NCBI RefSeq assembly: GCF_000012325.1
Contig: NC_003910.7
Span: 434,001 to 498,000 of the forward strand
Direction: 5' to 3'
Source of the DNA: Colwellia psychrerythraea 34H
GTDB taxonomy: Bacteria > Pseudomonadota > Gammaproteobacteria > Enterobacterales > Alteromonadaceae
DNA: 64,000 nt
This document shows positions 17,464 to 27,363 of the stretch, one piece after another; position 1 is the first letter of the stretch; every line of letters starts with the position of its first letter. The position numbers and the translations under genes are program-made. The notes beneath the pieces are model-generated. The model did no database searches, was not told where the DNA came from, and worked only from the letters and a program-made list of their open reading frames with translations.

Positions 17464-17479
17464 AGACGTCCAAACATCT
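17464..17479. promoter_or_regulatory. Tandem met boxes, site 2
   Basis: Adjacent 8-mers AGACGTCC (7/8) and AAACATCT (6/8) match the MetJ consensus; a weaker 8-mer AGAGTTAT (5/8) precedes them. They lie about 100 bp before metB, so both metB-metL and metJ could be repressed. Confidence 0.75.
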
Positions 17480-17576
17480 AAACGCTGATGTTGCTATATA
17501 TCGGCGTTATTACTGATAAAACATGCGAATTAAACACTGCGTTTCATTACCTAGCATAATTAATGGAGAGAACTAA

Positions 17577-18743
17577 ATGTCGATTACTAAAAAAGGTAAT
17601 ATTACCACTTCGGCAGTAAGAGCCGGTATTAATACCGACCAGCAGCATGGCGCTGTGGTTGCTCCTATTTACCTATCCAGTACCTATTCATTAAAGGGCT
17701 TTAATAACAAACGCCAATTTGATTATTCTCGTACGGGTAACCCAACACGAGCTACTTTTGCTGGCGCGATTGCAGAATTAGAGCAAGGCAGTGTTGGTAT
17801 TGTTACCAGTACTGGCATGGCAGCAGTGCATTTAATTTGTCAGTTATTATCTACCCAAGACACGGTCGTCATTCCTCATGATTGTTATGGCGGTAGTTTT
17901 AGATTATTTACTCATTTAGCTAAACGTGGTCAATTCAAGCTTATTGTTGTGGATCAAAATGACCAACAAGCACTGGATAATGCGTTAGCACATAAGCCAA
18001 AATTGGTGTTACTTGAAAGCCCAAGTAATCCTTTATTACGTTTGGTAGATATTGAAGTAGTAACCAAAGCGTGTCACGCAGTAGGTGCATTAGTCGCGGT
18101 AGATAACACGTTTTTATCTCCAGCGCTGCAACAACCTCTTACGCTAGGCGCTGATATTGTTTTTCACTCAACCACTAAGTACATTAATGGTCATAGTGAT
18201 GTAGTGGGCGGTGTTGTCGTTGCTAAAACCGAAGAGTTAGGTGAGCAGTTAGCGTGGTGGGCGAATTGTATTGGTATTACCGGCAGTGCCTTTGATAGTT
18301 TCCTCGCGTTACGTGGTTTAAAAACATTACCGGTGCGAATGAAGCAACACCAAGAAAATGCGCTACGAGTTGCTGATTTTTTAAAAAATCACGATGCTAT
18401 TGATGCGATATATTTCCCAGGTTTTCCTGAACACACAGGTCATCATATTGCCAAAAAACAGCAGTATGGCTTTGGTGCAATGTTAAGCTTTGAAATAAAG
18501 GGTGACGTTGAAGCGGTTAAAAAATTATTTGAAAACCTCGAATTGTTCACCCTTGCACAATCATTAGGTGGTGTTGAAAGTCTGATCAGTCACCCATCAA
18601 CTATGACGCATGCAGGTATGACAATCCCAGATCAGCTTGAAGCGGGGATTACTCAGTCTTTAGTACGTATATCTGTAGGCATTGAAGATATTGATGACAT
18701 ATTAGCTGATTTAGCACATGGTTTAACGCAGAGCCAACTGTAA
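17577..18743 (+). CDS. metB: Cystathionine gamma-synthase
   Basis: 388-residue PLP enzyme joining activated homoserine (O-succinylhomoserine in enterics) to cysteine, giving cystathionine in methionine synthesis. Family marks: YSRTGNPTR (phosphate/active-site loop), STGMAAVHL (PLP phosphate binding), PSNPLLRLVDI, VDNTFLSPALQQPL and the PLP lysine in HSTTKYINGHSDVVGG. The C-terminal SLGGVESLISHPSTMTHAGM binds substrate carboxylate. The length equals E. coli MetB. It is followed by metL after 26 bp, and met boxes lie upstream. Gamma-lyase or O-acetyl specificity cannot be excluded from sequence alone, but context favours MetB. Confidence 0.95.
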   Translation: MSITKKGNITTSAVRAGINTDQQHGAVVAPIYLSSTYSLKGFNNKRQFDYSRTGNPTRATFAGAIAELEQGSVGIVTSTGMAAVHLICQLLSTQDTVVIPHDCYGGSFRLFTHLAKRGQFKLIVVDQNDQQALDNALAHKPKLVLLESPSNPLLRLVDIEVVTKACHAVGALVAVDNTFLSPALQQPLTLGADIVFHSTTKYINGHSDVVGGVVVAKTEELGEQLAWWANCIGITGSAFDSFLALRGLKTLPVRMKQHQENALRVADFLKNHDAIDAIYFPGFPEHTGHHIAKKQQYGFGAMLSFEIKGDVEAVKKLFENLELFTLAQSLGGVESLISHPSTMTHAGMTIPDQLEAGITQSLVRISVGIEDIDDILADLAHGLTQSQL

Positions 18744-18769
18744 TAACAAACAGATTAGCAGGCAGAGAG

Positions 18770-21316
18770 ATGAAACAAGAGAATACGATTGTAAATAAGG
18801 TCAACGAAGATAAAGCAGTGTCTAGCAACGAAATTGCAGATATTGATTTTATTGCTGAAGTAGCTGCAGAAAATAAATTGGCTAAACATGCTATTCAAGT
18901 ACATAAATTTGGTGGTAGTTCATTAGCAACGCCCAAATGTATTAAACGTGCGCTTGAAATTATCCGTGAAAATTGTCAGTTAAACGATATCGTTGTGGTC
19001 TCAGCTAATGGTAAAACAACTGACCGTTTATTTGCTCTCTATTCTCTGGTCGAACGAACCATCGCAGAAGATACAATACAAAAAAGTGATGAATTAACTC
19101 AAGCGATTGATGAGTTAGCGAAAGAGCAAGCGCAACTTATTACTGAATTATTGAATGCTAATAATACCAAGCAATTATTGCTTAGGTTGCATAAAGACAT
19201 TGAGCAATTAACGACTTGGTTAACCGCGGATATTGTTCAGCATCACAATGATGTTTTAGCCTTAGGTGAAGTATGGTCAGCAAGATTGTTGTCGGCGTTA
19301 CTTAATGAGCAAGTTTGCCCAAGTAATAGTATCGACTCTCGTGATTTTCTTGTTATCGATAATGAACAAAGTTGCGTAGTTGATACTGCGCTAAGTGCTG
19401 CACAATTAAGACAAAGACGTCAGTTTGGTAAGTTAGCGGTTATTACTGGTTATATCAGTAAAGATTCTCGTGGTAAAAGCTGTACCTTAGGCCGTAACGG
19501 TAGTGATTACTCCGCGACTATTATCGCGTCTTTAGTTGCCGCTGGAAATGTGACTCTATGGACAGATGTTGATGGTATTTACAGTGCCGATCCTCGTGTT
19601 GTTCCTAGCGCTAGAAAATTACATCGTTTACCCAATGGCGTCGCAAAAGAACTAGGCCGCTTGGGTAACCCCGTTTTGCATGCTAAAACCTTATTACCAT
19701 TGATTAACCCATTAAGTGAGCATCATACCCATCTGCATGTCGCTAGTAGTTTTGATGCCCAAGTCATCGGCACTGAAATTGGTAAGTTTGGTCAGATTGC
19801 TAAGCAAGAGTTATCTGTAACCTACCTTAATGATTTATTGCTAGCGCAATCGGTGAGCTTTATAGGTGAAGCTGCAACTAGGGCGAAGGCTGAGTTTTCC
19901 CCTATCTGTATAGATGACCAAAAGGGCTTTATGGTCATCACACAAGGACAACAAAAAGCCTTGAGTGATTGGTTGGCGAGTCATGATGTTGAAATTACTT
20001 TTAAGCCGGTTGCTATTATCGCAACCGTTGGCCATCGCGTAGCTGAACGTGGTGATATCAGGGCGCGCTTTAAACGCTCATTAAAAGCCGCTAAACCATT
20101 GAACTTGGTTGGTAGTGATAATAATCATAGCGTGATTGCTATTTTACCTGAACCTTGTTCAATTGAGCTCTTAAATACAGTGCACCATGAGATGACAAAA
20201 GATGCTCGTCATATTGGCTTAGTTGTTGCGGGTATGGGCAATATAGGCGAACGTTTTTTAGAATTATTACCCGCGCAGCTTAATAAAGTATACGCGTTAG
20301 AGAATTTACATTTAGTTGGTTTGCTTTCATCGAAAAAAGCGTTAATTAACAATGATGGTATTGATGTAAACCAAGCAACTTCATTGTTTGCTCAAGAAGC
20401 CCAAAGCTATGATCACGAACAGCTTATTTCTTGGTTGACCCAAAATCCATACGATGAGTTAATTGTGGTAGACATCACGCCTAGCGAAGATTTTAGTTTA
20501 TTGTATGAACAGATGTTTGCTCTAGGTGTACATGTGATTGGTGCCAATAAGTGGGCTGCTTCAAGCAGTACAGCTCATTATAATAATTTAGTCAATACTG
20601 CGGATAGTCATAATAGTTTATGGTTAGGCAATACTACGGTAGGTGCGGGTTTACCAATCAATTATGCTATTGATGACTTGCGTCAAAGTGGCGATAGCAT
20701 CAGTGAGTTATCAGGTATATTTTCAGGTACGCTCTCGTGGTTATTTGAAACCTATGATGGCAGTTCAAAGTTTTCAGAGCTGTTATTAAATGCTTTGGCA
20801 CAAGGCATTACCGAGCCTGATCCTCGAGAAGATTTATCAGGTAGAGATGTACAGCGTAAGTTACTCATTTTAGCGCGAAAAGCGGGTTTTGAATTAGCAT
20901 TAGATGATATTGATTGTCAAAACTTAGTGCCAGAAGCATTACAAGCTTTATCAACTAGTGAATTCTTAGCCAGAGCTAATGAGCTAGATGAGTATTTTGC
21001 TACCGCGTTATCTGAAGCGAATCGTAAAGGTGCGTGCATTCGCTATGTTGCTCGTTTTCAGCATAATCCAGAAACAGGTATTAGTGCAAAAGTCAGTTTA
21101 GAAGTGCTGCCGCAAAGTGATGCTTTTGCCAACCTAACCCCTTGTGACAATATTTTTCAAATCAGTAGTCATTGGTATCAAGATAACCCTTTGATTATTC
21201 GTGGTCCCGGTGCTGGACGTGACGTCACGGCTGGCGGTTTACACTCAGATCTCGTTAAGATTTGTCAGCAGCTTGCTCATAAACAAAGTCAAGTGAAGAT
21301 AAAGGGCATTAACTAG
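18770..21316 (+). CDS. metL: Bifunctional aspartokinase II / homoserine dehydrogenase II
   Basis: 848-residue bifunctional enzyme catalysing the first and third steps from aspartate to homoserine. The kinase domain begins near residue 44 (VHKFGGSSLATP) and includes the nucleotide segment GRNGSDYSATIIA with LWTDVDGIYSADPR. A linker region (about 330-475) takes the place of the ACT domains. The dehydrogenase begins near residue 483 (GLVVAGMGNIGERFLELLP), with ANKWAAS, FSGTLSWLFE, GITEPDPREDLSGRDVQRKL and the GPGAGRDVTAGGLHSDL end. It carries about 40 extra N-terminal residues relative to E. coli MetL (810). It is in one operon with metB and so is presumably MetJ-repressed. Confidence 0.95.
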   Translation: MKQENTIVNKVNEDKAVSSNEIADIDFIAEVAAENKLAKHAIQVHKFGGSSLATPKCIKRALEIIRENCQLNDIVVVSANGKTTDRLFALYSLVERTIAEDTIQKSDELTQAIDELAKEQAQLITELLNANNTKQLLLRLHKDIEQLTTWLTADIVQHHNDVLALGEVWSARLLSALLNEQVCPSNSIDSRDFLVIDNEQSCVVDTALSAAQLRQRRQFGKLAVITGYISKDSRGKSCTLGRNGSDYSATIIASLVAAGNVTLWTDVDGIYSADPRVVPSARKLHRLPNGVAKELGRLGNPVLHAKTLLPLINPLSEHHTHLHVASSFDAQVIGTEIGKFGQIAKQELSVTYLNDLLLAQSVSFIGEAATRAKAEFSPICIDDQKGFMVITQGQQKALSDWLASHDVEITFKPVAIIATVGHRVAERGDIRARFKRSLKAAKPLNLVGSDNNHSVIAILPEPCSIELLNTVHHEMTKDARHIGLVVAGMGNIGERFLELLPAQLNKVYALENLHLVGLLSSKKALINNDGIDVNQATSLFAQEAQSYDHEQLISWLTQNPYDELIVVDITPSEDFSLLYEQMFALGVHVIGANKWAASSSTAHYNNLVNTADSHNSLWLGNTTVGAGLPINYAIDDLRQSGDSISELSGIFSGTLSWLFETYDGSSKFSELLLNALAQGITEPDPREDLSGRDVQRKLLILARKAGFELALDDIDCQNLVPEALQALSTSEFLARANELDEYFATALSEANRKGACIRYVARFQHNPETGISAKVSLEVLPQSDAFANLTPCDNIFQISSHWYQDNPLIIRGPGAGRDVTAGGLHSDLVKICQQLAHKQSQVKIKGIN

Positions 21317-21518
21317 AGATTACGAGTGACAAAGTGCTGAAAAAACCAATGTTTTATGCCGTTCATTAGGTGTTTATCCTCAAAAGTAAACTGTTATTAT
21401 CTTGATTCATAATGTTAATCAAATCATTGTGAATCAAGGTAATTGTCCTTTCTCTAAGTATTGCTTTTAGTAATAATTCCTAGCATGATAGATATTATTT
21501 ATTCACTCTAGCGGTGCA

Positions 21519-22898
21519 ATGGCTAAAGATACCCCCCATCAAACACATTACACACGACAAATTCATCATTTGTTGGCCAAAGTATACGGACGAAGTGCGG
21601 TTAAAGACTCTTTATTAGACCGCGCCGTTGGCTATTTTGAGCAAGAAGAATTTACTCCTTCAGACGAGAAAAAATCTGCAGAAGAGTCTCCTTTAAAATT
21701 AATGGAACGTACCGAGAGACATGCGAGTTTATTGGCCATTTCGTTAACAATCATAGAGCTCGCGGAAGGAGATAGTTATGCTGAAAATAACCGAAAATCA
21801 GCCCAATTCCTCGGTACTATTCAATTATTAAGTCCAACTGAGGGTAAACGTGTCGCCACGAGTAATGAGCAGAGTAAATCGATTTATAAAGCGTTATTAT
21901 GCTTACGATTACTTGACCGTTTAATTATTGATGGTCAGATGCGTGAGCCTTATATTAATAAGTTTTTAACCGATATCTCTACTGAGCAATTTATTGATTT
22001 TGCTAATCATGATGCTGAAAAATATCAACGCTTTGTCGCGCAAGTTAAAGTGCCACTGGTTATAGCGGCGTTATTACAAGATATTGGTAATTATCACCCA
22101 AAAGCGCAAACTATACTGTGCGGTGCTGAGGGAGGATTAGACCCTTTTCGCACCTTAGAAATTAAGCAAAGAAAAGAATTACTACAAATTAATTATCGTG
22201 AGACTATAAAATACATCAGTGAAGGGATTGGCATTCCTACTTTTGTTGGTAATACAAAGGCAGAGCGAGAGCAATTCTTTTTAGATGAAAAAGATAAATT
22301 AGCTTTCATAAAACAATTACTGAAAAGTAGCGTTAATCCAAAAAATACTATTGGTAATATACTCAAAGTACCGCAAATTTACACTTCGATAATTTTATCT
22401 ACCAAAGCAAGTTACAACTACAAGTTATTACCAAAAGTCTTTCAGGTATTAAATAAAAATGCTGAGCTTGGTGCTTGTGCACAAAGCGTTGTTGATGCCT
22501 TATATAAAATCACCGGTATGTTTCCACAGGGTTTTGGTGTTGTTTATATGCCGTTAGGGGAATTTGGTGACCACAGCGATTGTTATGAATATGCCATTGT
22601 AAATAGGCTTTATCCAAAGAATCCAGAGCAGCCTAATTGTCGAATGGCCACACGACAATTAACATTTATTGGCTATGGCCAAAATAGTGTCATTAAAAAT
22701 ACGAGTAATTTATATTTCACTCAAACAGCGAAGAAGTTGGCAACTTTGAGTAAAGAGCGCTTGAATGAAATATTAGCGTTATTAAGTTCAAACTCCCAAG
22801 AGAGGCAACAGTTAGATTTATTACCGCGTTGTTGGCATGCTAATGAGTACTTCTCAATTAAGGCCAATCAAAATCTTTGGAATAACATTGAGTCATAA
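21519..22898 (+). CDS. Conserved hypothetical protein with a degenerate HD-like region
   Basis: 459-residue cytoplasmic protein that I do not recognise. No signal peptide or membrane span; mostly helical, with many charged residues. Residues about 183-200 (VPLVIAALLQDIGNYHPKA) resemble the LLHDIGK core of HD/HD-GYP phosphohydrolases, but the HD doublet is QD. A later segment GMFPQGFGVVYMPLGEFGDHSDCYEYAIVNRLYP recalls the post-HD strands of HD-GYP-type proteins. It may be a non-catalytic HD-related protein. It lies in line with the acyltransferase-like gene 40 bp downstream, so the two may be co-transcribed. Confidence 0.7.
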   Translation: MAKDTPHQTHYTRQIHHLLAKVYGRSAVKDSLLDRAVGYFEQEEFTPSDEKKSAEESPLKLMERTERHASLLAISLTIIELAEGDSYAENNRKSAQFLGTIQLLSPTEGKRVATSNEQSKSIYKALLCLRLLDRLIIDGQMREPYINKFLTDISTEQFIDFANHDAEKYQRFVAQVKVPLVIAALLQDIGNYHPKAQTILCGAEGGLDPFRTLEIKQRKELLQINYRETIKYISEGIGIPTFVGNTKAEREQFFLDEKDKLAFIKQLLKSSVNPKNTIGNILKVPQIYTSIILSTKASYNYKLLPKVFQVLNKNAELGACAQSVVDALYKITGMFPQGFGVVYMPLGEFGDHSDCYEYAIVNRLYPKNPEQPNCRMATRQLTFIGYGQNSVIKNTSNLYFTQTAKKLATLSKERLNEILALLSSNSQERQQLDLLPRCWHANEYFSIKANQNLWNNIES

Positions 22899-22938
22899 TA
22901 CTTTGAGATAAAGTGATTTTACATAAGGATATGAAATA

Positions 22939-24066
22939 ATGACAAATAAAGTAAAGAGTAAGCGTATTGCGGCAATTGATTGGATGCGCGGTTTTGTCAT
23001 GATCATCATGGTGCTTGATCATGTATCAATGGCCTATAACAAAGAGCATTTATCGACCGACTCTGCAGCCAGTTATATAATAGGCTCACCGCTGCCAGCA
23101 TTTGAATTTTTTACCCGTTGGATAAGTCACATTTGCGCACCCGTATTTGTCTTCCTTGCTGGCACCGCTTTAGCTATAAGTGTCGAACGAAAGCTCTCTC
23201 GAGGTTTTGACAGCAAAGCGATTGATAAAGATATTTTGCTTCGTGGTGCTTTTATTGCGTTACTCGATCCAACAATCACTTCATTCTTTTCTGGTAAGCT
23301 TATTTTCCAAGTACTTTATGCTATAGGTATTGCCATGATGTGTATGGCTTTCTTTCGACGTTTATCGAGTACACAGCTGCTCATTATTGCCATGGCTTGG
23401 ATTTTAGGTGGTGAATTAGTGACTGCTCAGTTTTGGTTTGCTGGAGGACAGGAGCAATCAATCATTGTTGCTTTGTTAATCGGTAAATATTCCTCAGCAG
23501 ATTTAAGTATTTCTTACGCCCTCGTACCTTGGCTATCTGTGATGATACTGGGTTGGGTGTTTGGTCGGTATATTCTAGATTATGGTGATGGGAAAGTTAC
23601 CATTAGCCCTGCCAATTTACTGTTCCGTTTAGGTTTCACCGCGTTAGCTGCTTTTATTGCTATCCGTTACTTTAATGATTACGGCAACATGTTCTTATTA
23701 AGAGAAGATAATAGCTGGCAACAATGGTTACATGTAAGCAAGTACCCACCTTCGGCGAGTTTTATCATGCTTGAGTTAGGACTTATGGCGGTTATTTTAG
23801 CGTTAATGATTAAAGTTGAACAGCGCATAGGTGTGCGACCTAATGGCGTATTGCTTGTTTTTGGGCAAACCTCAATGATGTTTTACTTAGTGCATCGAAT
23901 CTTCTTAACGGGAACCGCCACCTATGGAGGTTTGAGTGATTTTACTAACCTTACAAATACCTACATTATTAGTGGCGTATTACTGTTGCTCCTTTTTCCA
24001 TTTTGTATATGGTATCGAAGCTTTAAAGTTAAGCACCCTGATTCACTTTGGTTGAAATACTTATAA
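22939..24066 (+). CDS. DUF1624 / heparan-alpha-glucosaminide acetyltransferase-like membrane protein
   Basis: 375-residue inner-membrane protein with about ten hydrophobic segments. It opens RIAAIDWMRGFVMIIMVLDHVSMAY, the signature of the DUF1624/acyltransferase-3-related family (R-x-x-x-I/D-x-x-R-G with a catalytic-type His in the first span, here LDH). FVFLAGTALAISVERKLSRG follows, with late spans carrying GQTSMMFYLVHR. Related proteins transfer acyl groups across membranes, but the substrate here is unknown. It lies 40 bp after the unknown 459-aa gene. A terminator separates it from convergent argE. Confidence 0.85.
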   Translation: MTNKVKSKRIAAIDWMRGFVMIIMVLDHVSMAYNKEHLSTDSAASYIIGSPLPAFEFFTRWISHICAPVFVFLAGTALAISVERKLSRGFDSKAIDKDILLRGAFIALLDPTITSFFSGKLIFQVLYAIGIAMMCMAFFRRLSSTQLLIIAMAWILGGELVTAQFWFAGGQEQSIIVALLIGKYSSADLSISYALVPWLSVMILGWVFGRYILDYGDGKVTISPANLLFRLGFTALAAFIAIRYFNDYGNMFLLREDNSWQQWLHVSKYPPSASFIMLELGLMAVILALMIKVEQRIGVRPNGVLLVFGQTSMMFYLVHRIFLTGTATYGGLSDFTNLTNTYIISGVLLLLLFPFCIWYRSFKVKHPDSLWLKYL

Positions 24067-24081
24067 AAAAGCTAAGGAAAC

Positions 24082-24112
24082 GCAGTCATAGCAATATTAT
24101 GACTGCACTTTT
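24082..24112. terminator. Terminator between convergent genes (acyltransferase-like and argE)
   Basis: Perfect 9-bp arms GCAGTCATA / TATGACTGC with a 7-base loop. The following T run (CACTTTTG) is short. Confidence 0.65.
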
Positions 24113-24129
24113 GCGGGAATGTATCTTAC

Positions 24130-25278
24130 CTATAAACAGTAATGTTGGATCATTTTTGTTAGCAGCTTTTCGGTTTTATCAATTTCACTATGCGCTAAAA
24201 ATTCATTAGGTTGGTGGGCTTGATCGATTGAGCCAGGGCCAAGCACTATGGTTTGACAGCCAAGTTGCTGAATGTAGGGGGCTTCTGTGGCGTAATTAAC
24301 AGCACAACAACTATGGCCACTAATCTCTTGTGCAATATCAATCAATGTACTGGGTTTCTTTTGCTCAAAACTTGGTGAACTTGGATGCATTTCTTCAAAA
24401 CTAATTCTACCTGGGTAAAGTTCTGCCAGTGGTTTAAGTGCCTCGCTCAGCCAGTTAATCAATTCATCATCACTCATGCCTGGCAGTGATCGTAAATCGA
24501 TATCTAAATGACAATGCCCACAAATTCTATTGGCATTATCTCCACCAGAAATAGCACCTAAGTTTAACGTTGGTGCCGGAACATCAAATGCTTGATTTTC
24601 ATAATTGAGCTGAAATTTTTCTTTTAGCTCTATTAACTGACCAATGACCTTATACATTATCTCTATGGCATTAATACCTAGGTTTGGTTTGCTTGAGTGG
24701 CCAGATTTACCTTCGACACTAATACGATGTGACATGTGACCTTTATGCATAACCACAGGTACCAAATTGGTTGGCTCACCAATAATGGCTACATCAGGTT
24801 TTATTGCCTGACTTTTAGCGAAAAAGCGTGCTCCTGCCATGGTTGTTTCTTCATCTGCGGTGGCAAGAATGTATAGAGGTTTTTTAAGTTGGTCAGCTCT
24901 TAAATTTTTACAAACTTGCAAAATGAAAGCGAAGAAACCTTTCATATCACAGGTACCTAAACCAAAAAATTTATCGTCTTGATTTACGACCGTATGAGGA
25001 TTAGATTGCCAGCGGTTTTCATCAAAGGGAACTGTGTCACTGTGGCCTGCTAGTAATAAACCACCTTCACCACTCCCTAACTTGGCAAGTAAATTAAATT
25101 TATTACTGGTGTTGGGTACTGCTTGAATTTCAATGTTAAAATCGAGTTGCTCAAACCAAGTTGCCAAGAGTTGGATCACCTCTTTATTGCCTTGATCCCA
25201 GCTCGGTTGTGTGGAGCTGATCGAAGGGCAGGCGATTAACTGGCTTAAACTTTGACTGAAATTAGGCAGTTGTGTCAT
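24130..25278 (-). CDS. argE: Acetylornithine deacetylase
   Basis: 382-residue M20 metallopeptidase-type enzyme hydrolysing N-acetylornithine to ornithine plus acetate, the linear arginine pathway. Visible marks: LLLAGHSDTVPFDENRW (zinc His and Asp), GTCDMKGFFAF, ILATADEETTMAGA (catalytic Glu pair), IGEPTNLVPV, the dimerisation insert and VLGPGSIDQAHQPNEF with the C-terminal zinc His. It is collinear with E. coli ArgE. I use the ATG at 25278 with AGG upstream; the frame could extend to 25341, but those 21 residues have no counterpart in E. coli. It is divergent from argC. Confidence 0.95.
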   Translation of the reverse strand: MTQLPNFSQSLSQLIACPSISSTQPSWDQGNKEVIQLLATWFEQLDFNIEIQAVPNTSNKFNLLAKLGSGEGGLLLAGHSDTVPFDENRWQSNPHTVVNQDDKFFGLGTCDMKGFFAFILQVCKNLRADQLKKPLYILATADEETTMAGARFFAKSQAIKPDVAIIGEPTNLVPVVMHKGHMSHRISVEGKSGHSSKPNLGINAIEIMYKVIGQLIELKEKFQLNYENQAFDVPAPTLNLGAISGGDNANRICGHCHLDIDLRSLPGMSDDELINWLSEALKPLAELYPGRISFEEMHPSSPSFEQKKPSTLIDIAQEISGHSCCAVNYATEAPYIQQLGCQTIVLGPGSIDQAHQPNEFLAHSEIDKTEKLLTKMIQHYCL

Positions 25279-25291
25279 ATAGAACCTATAA

Positions 25292-25333
25292 ATTGAATAT
25301 TTACTTAAATACTTATGCTGATTAGTTGCATAA
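25292..25333. promoter_or_regulatory. Candidate ArgR operator between argE and argC
   Basis: 25292-25309 (ATTGAATATTTACTTAAA) has a perfect TGAAT half and a weaker second half relative to the ARG box consensus. Three bases later a TTATGC-N9-GCATAA palindrome follows (25313-25333). Tandem boxes in a divergent arg intergenic region fit ArgR control. Assignment is by pattern only. Confidence 0.45.
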
Positions 25334-25399
25334 CTACCCATGTAGTGTTACTTTATATTACTAGTGTAAATAACATGCTTTCATAAGGCTACTTCAAAA

Positions 25400-26455
25400 A
25401 TGACAAAGGCTATATTAGATTCGAATAACAGTGTACAAAAAGTGGCGATTATAGGCGCGAGTGGCTATGCTGGCGCAGAGCTTGTGGGCTTATTATATAA
25501 ACACAGCCAAGCACACATTTGTCATTTAGTTGTCTCTGAAAATAGTAGTTCAGAAGGAAAGTTATTTAGTGAATTACACGGCAGATTCCAAGGGATTTGT
25601 GATTTACCGTTAGAAGCATTTTCTGCCGCTTGGTTTGATGAATACGCAGCGAAATTGGATGTAGTGTTTTTTGCCACTCCTCATGAATTTAGTGCCGATT
25701 GGGCGCAAGCGTTTGTAGAAGCAGGTGTTAAGGTGTTTGACCTTTCAGGTGGTTTTAGACTAAAAGATGCTGCAGATTATCCAAAATATTATGGCTTTGA
25801 GCACGCTAATATCGACGCATTATCATCGGCTAAGTATGGCTTAGCTGAATGGCAACACGATGAGATTGCTAATACAAATTTAGTTGCTGTTCCTGGTTGT
25901 TATCCAACGGCAAGTTTACTTTGTTTAAAACCGCTTACCAGTAACAATTTAGTGGTAGAAAATTCATTGGTTGTGGTTAATGGTATAAGCGGAGTGAGTG
26001 GTGCAGGAAGAAACGCATCATTAGCGACTAACTTTAATGAAGTGAGTTTAAAAGCGTATAACGTATTACAGCACAGACATCAGCCAGAAATATCACAAGA
26101 AGCCGCTATAGATGTTATTTTCAGTCCGCATTTAGCGCCCTACAAAAGAGGGCTTTTAGCAACGGTCACTTTGCAACTTAAAGCTGGGGTTACTACTGCG
26201 CAAGTACAGCAGGCTTTTCAACAGGCATATAGTGATAAGCCTTTAGTCAGATTAGTAGCAAGTTGGCCAGAAATAGGTAATGTTGCTCATACACCATTTG
26301 CTGATGTGCACTGGCAGTTTGATGAAGACAAGCAAGTTGTGGTGGCGAGTTGTGCTATAGATAACCTACTAAAAGGCGCCGCTTCACAAGCCGTACAATG
26401 TTTTAATATTTCACTTGGCTTGGCCAGCGAATACTCATTAATCAGCACTTGTTAA
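25400..26455 (+). CDS. argC: N-acetyl-gamma-glutamyl-phosphate reductase
   Basis: 351-residue NADPH-dependent enzyme forming N-acetylglutamate semialdehyde. It shows the Rossmann loop VAIIGASGYAGAELVGLL (residues about 16-33), FFATPHEFSADWA, VFDLSGGFRLKDA and the catalytic Cys in AVPGCYPTASLL, then VNGISGVSGAGRNAS and the late PFADVHW segment. About 15 extra N-terminal residues precede the Rossmann fold relative to E. coli (334 aa). First gene of the argC-argB-argF-argG-argH(A)-argA cluster; AAGG lies 10 bases before the ATG. Confidence 0.96.
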   Translation: MTKAILDSNNSVQKVAIIGASGYAGAELVGLLYKHSQAHICHLVVSENSSSEGKLFSELHGRFQGICDLPLEAFSAAWFDEYAAKLDVVFFATPHEFSADWAQAFVEAGVKVFDLSGGFRLKDAADYPKYYGFEHANIDALSSAKYGLAEWQHDEIANTNLVAVPGCYPTASLLCLKPLTSNNLVVENSLVVVNGISGVSGAGRNASLATNFNEVSLKAYNVLQHRHQPEISQEAAIDVIFSPHLAPYKRGLLATVTLQLKAGVTTAQVQQAFQQAYSDKPLVRLVASWPEIGNVAHTPFADVHWQFDEDKQVVVASCAIDNLLKGAASQAVQCFNISLGLASEYSLISTC

Positions 26456-26528
26456 TATATACCTATTAATAAATACTCATGAAGCAAAACGTAAAAAATT
26501 AGCGATAGCACCGAGTTAAGGAATAGTA

Positions 26529-27311
26529 ATGAATAACCCAGTATTGAAACCATTAGTCATTAAAATTGGCGGCGCCATTCTTGAAAAAGAATCCGCGCTT
26601 AATGCCTTACTAAACGTAATTTCACAGCTGAAAAATAAACAAGTGGTTTTGGTCCATGGCGGTGGTTGTGTCGTTGATGAAATGTTGGCTCAAGCTGGTT
26701 TTACTACCGAGAAAAAACACGGTTTACGTGTAACCCCAAAAGAGCAGGTAGGCTTGATAAGTGGTGCTCTTGCTGGCACGGTTAATAAAGCTATTGTTGG
26801 CACCGCTAATAGTATGGATTTAGCCGCCGTAGGTTTATCGTTAAATGATGGTGATATGATCAGTTGTACGCTATCTACTCAAGACTTAGGTCAAGTGGGT
26901 GTTCCACAAACTAATAACAGTAAATTATTAGACTGTTTATTAAAAGCCAAATTTCTACCGGTAATTTCTTCTATTGGTGCGCTAGACAATGGTGATTTAG
27001 TTAATGTTAATGCTGACGATGCTGCTGTTGCTATTTGTCAGTTACTCAATGCTGAACTCTTGTTACTAACGGATGTGAATGGTGTTAAAGATGCAGACGG
27101 TGAGTATTTATCGTCACTTAATGCTGAACAAGCGCAAAAGCTAATAGAGCAAGGTGTTATTGCAGGTGGTATGACAGCGAAAGTAAATGCTGCCTTGCAC
27201 GCAGCACAACAATTACGACGAAGTATCGCGGTTGCCAGCTGGCAATCGCCAGAGCAAATTACCCAATTACTTGATGGTCATGGTGTTGGCACACAAATCC
27301 AACCTAACTAA
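26529..27311 (+). CDS. argB: N-acetylglutamate kinase
   Basis: 260-residue amino acid kinase phosphorylating N-acetylglutamate, the second step of arginine synthesis. It has VIKIGGAILEK (phosphate-binding lysine), VVLVHGGGCVVDEML, SLNDGDM, SSIGALDNGDLVNVNADDAA and the LLLLTDVNGVKD segment, then GGMTAKVNAALHAA. The length is close to the E. coli enzyme (258), without the N-terminal helix that marks arginine-sensitive hexameric forms, so feedback control probably acts elsewhere. It lies 73 bp after argC. Confidence 0.96.
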   Translation: MNNPVLKPLVIKIGGAILEKESALNALLNVISQLKNKQVVLVHGGGCVVDEMLAQAGFTTEKKHGLRVTPKEQVGLISGALAGTVNKAIVGTANSMDLAAVGLSLNDGDMISCTLSTQDLGQVGVPQTNNSKLLDCLLKAKFLPVISSIGALDNGDLVNVNADDAAVAICQLLNAELLLLTDVNGVKDADGEYLSSLNAEQAQKLIEQGVIAGGMTAKVNAALHAAQQLRRSIAVASWQSPEQITQLLDGHGVGTQIQPN

Positions 27312-27363
27312 GTACAGCGGTTATCATCAAAGCGTTTTATAGGAATATTGAGAGAAAATACTT

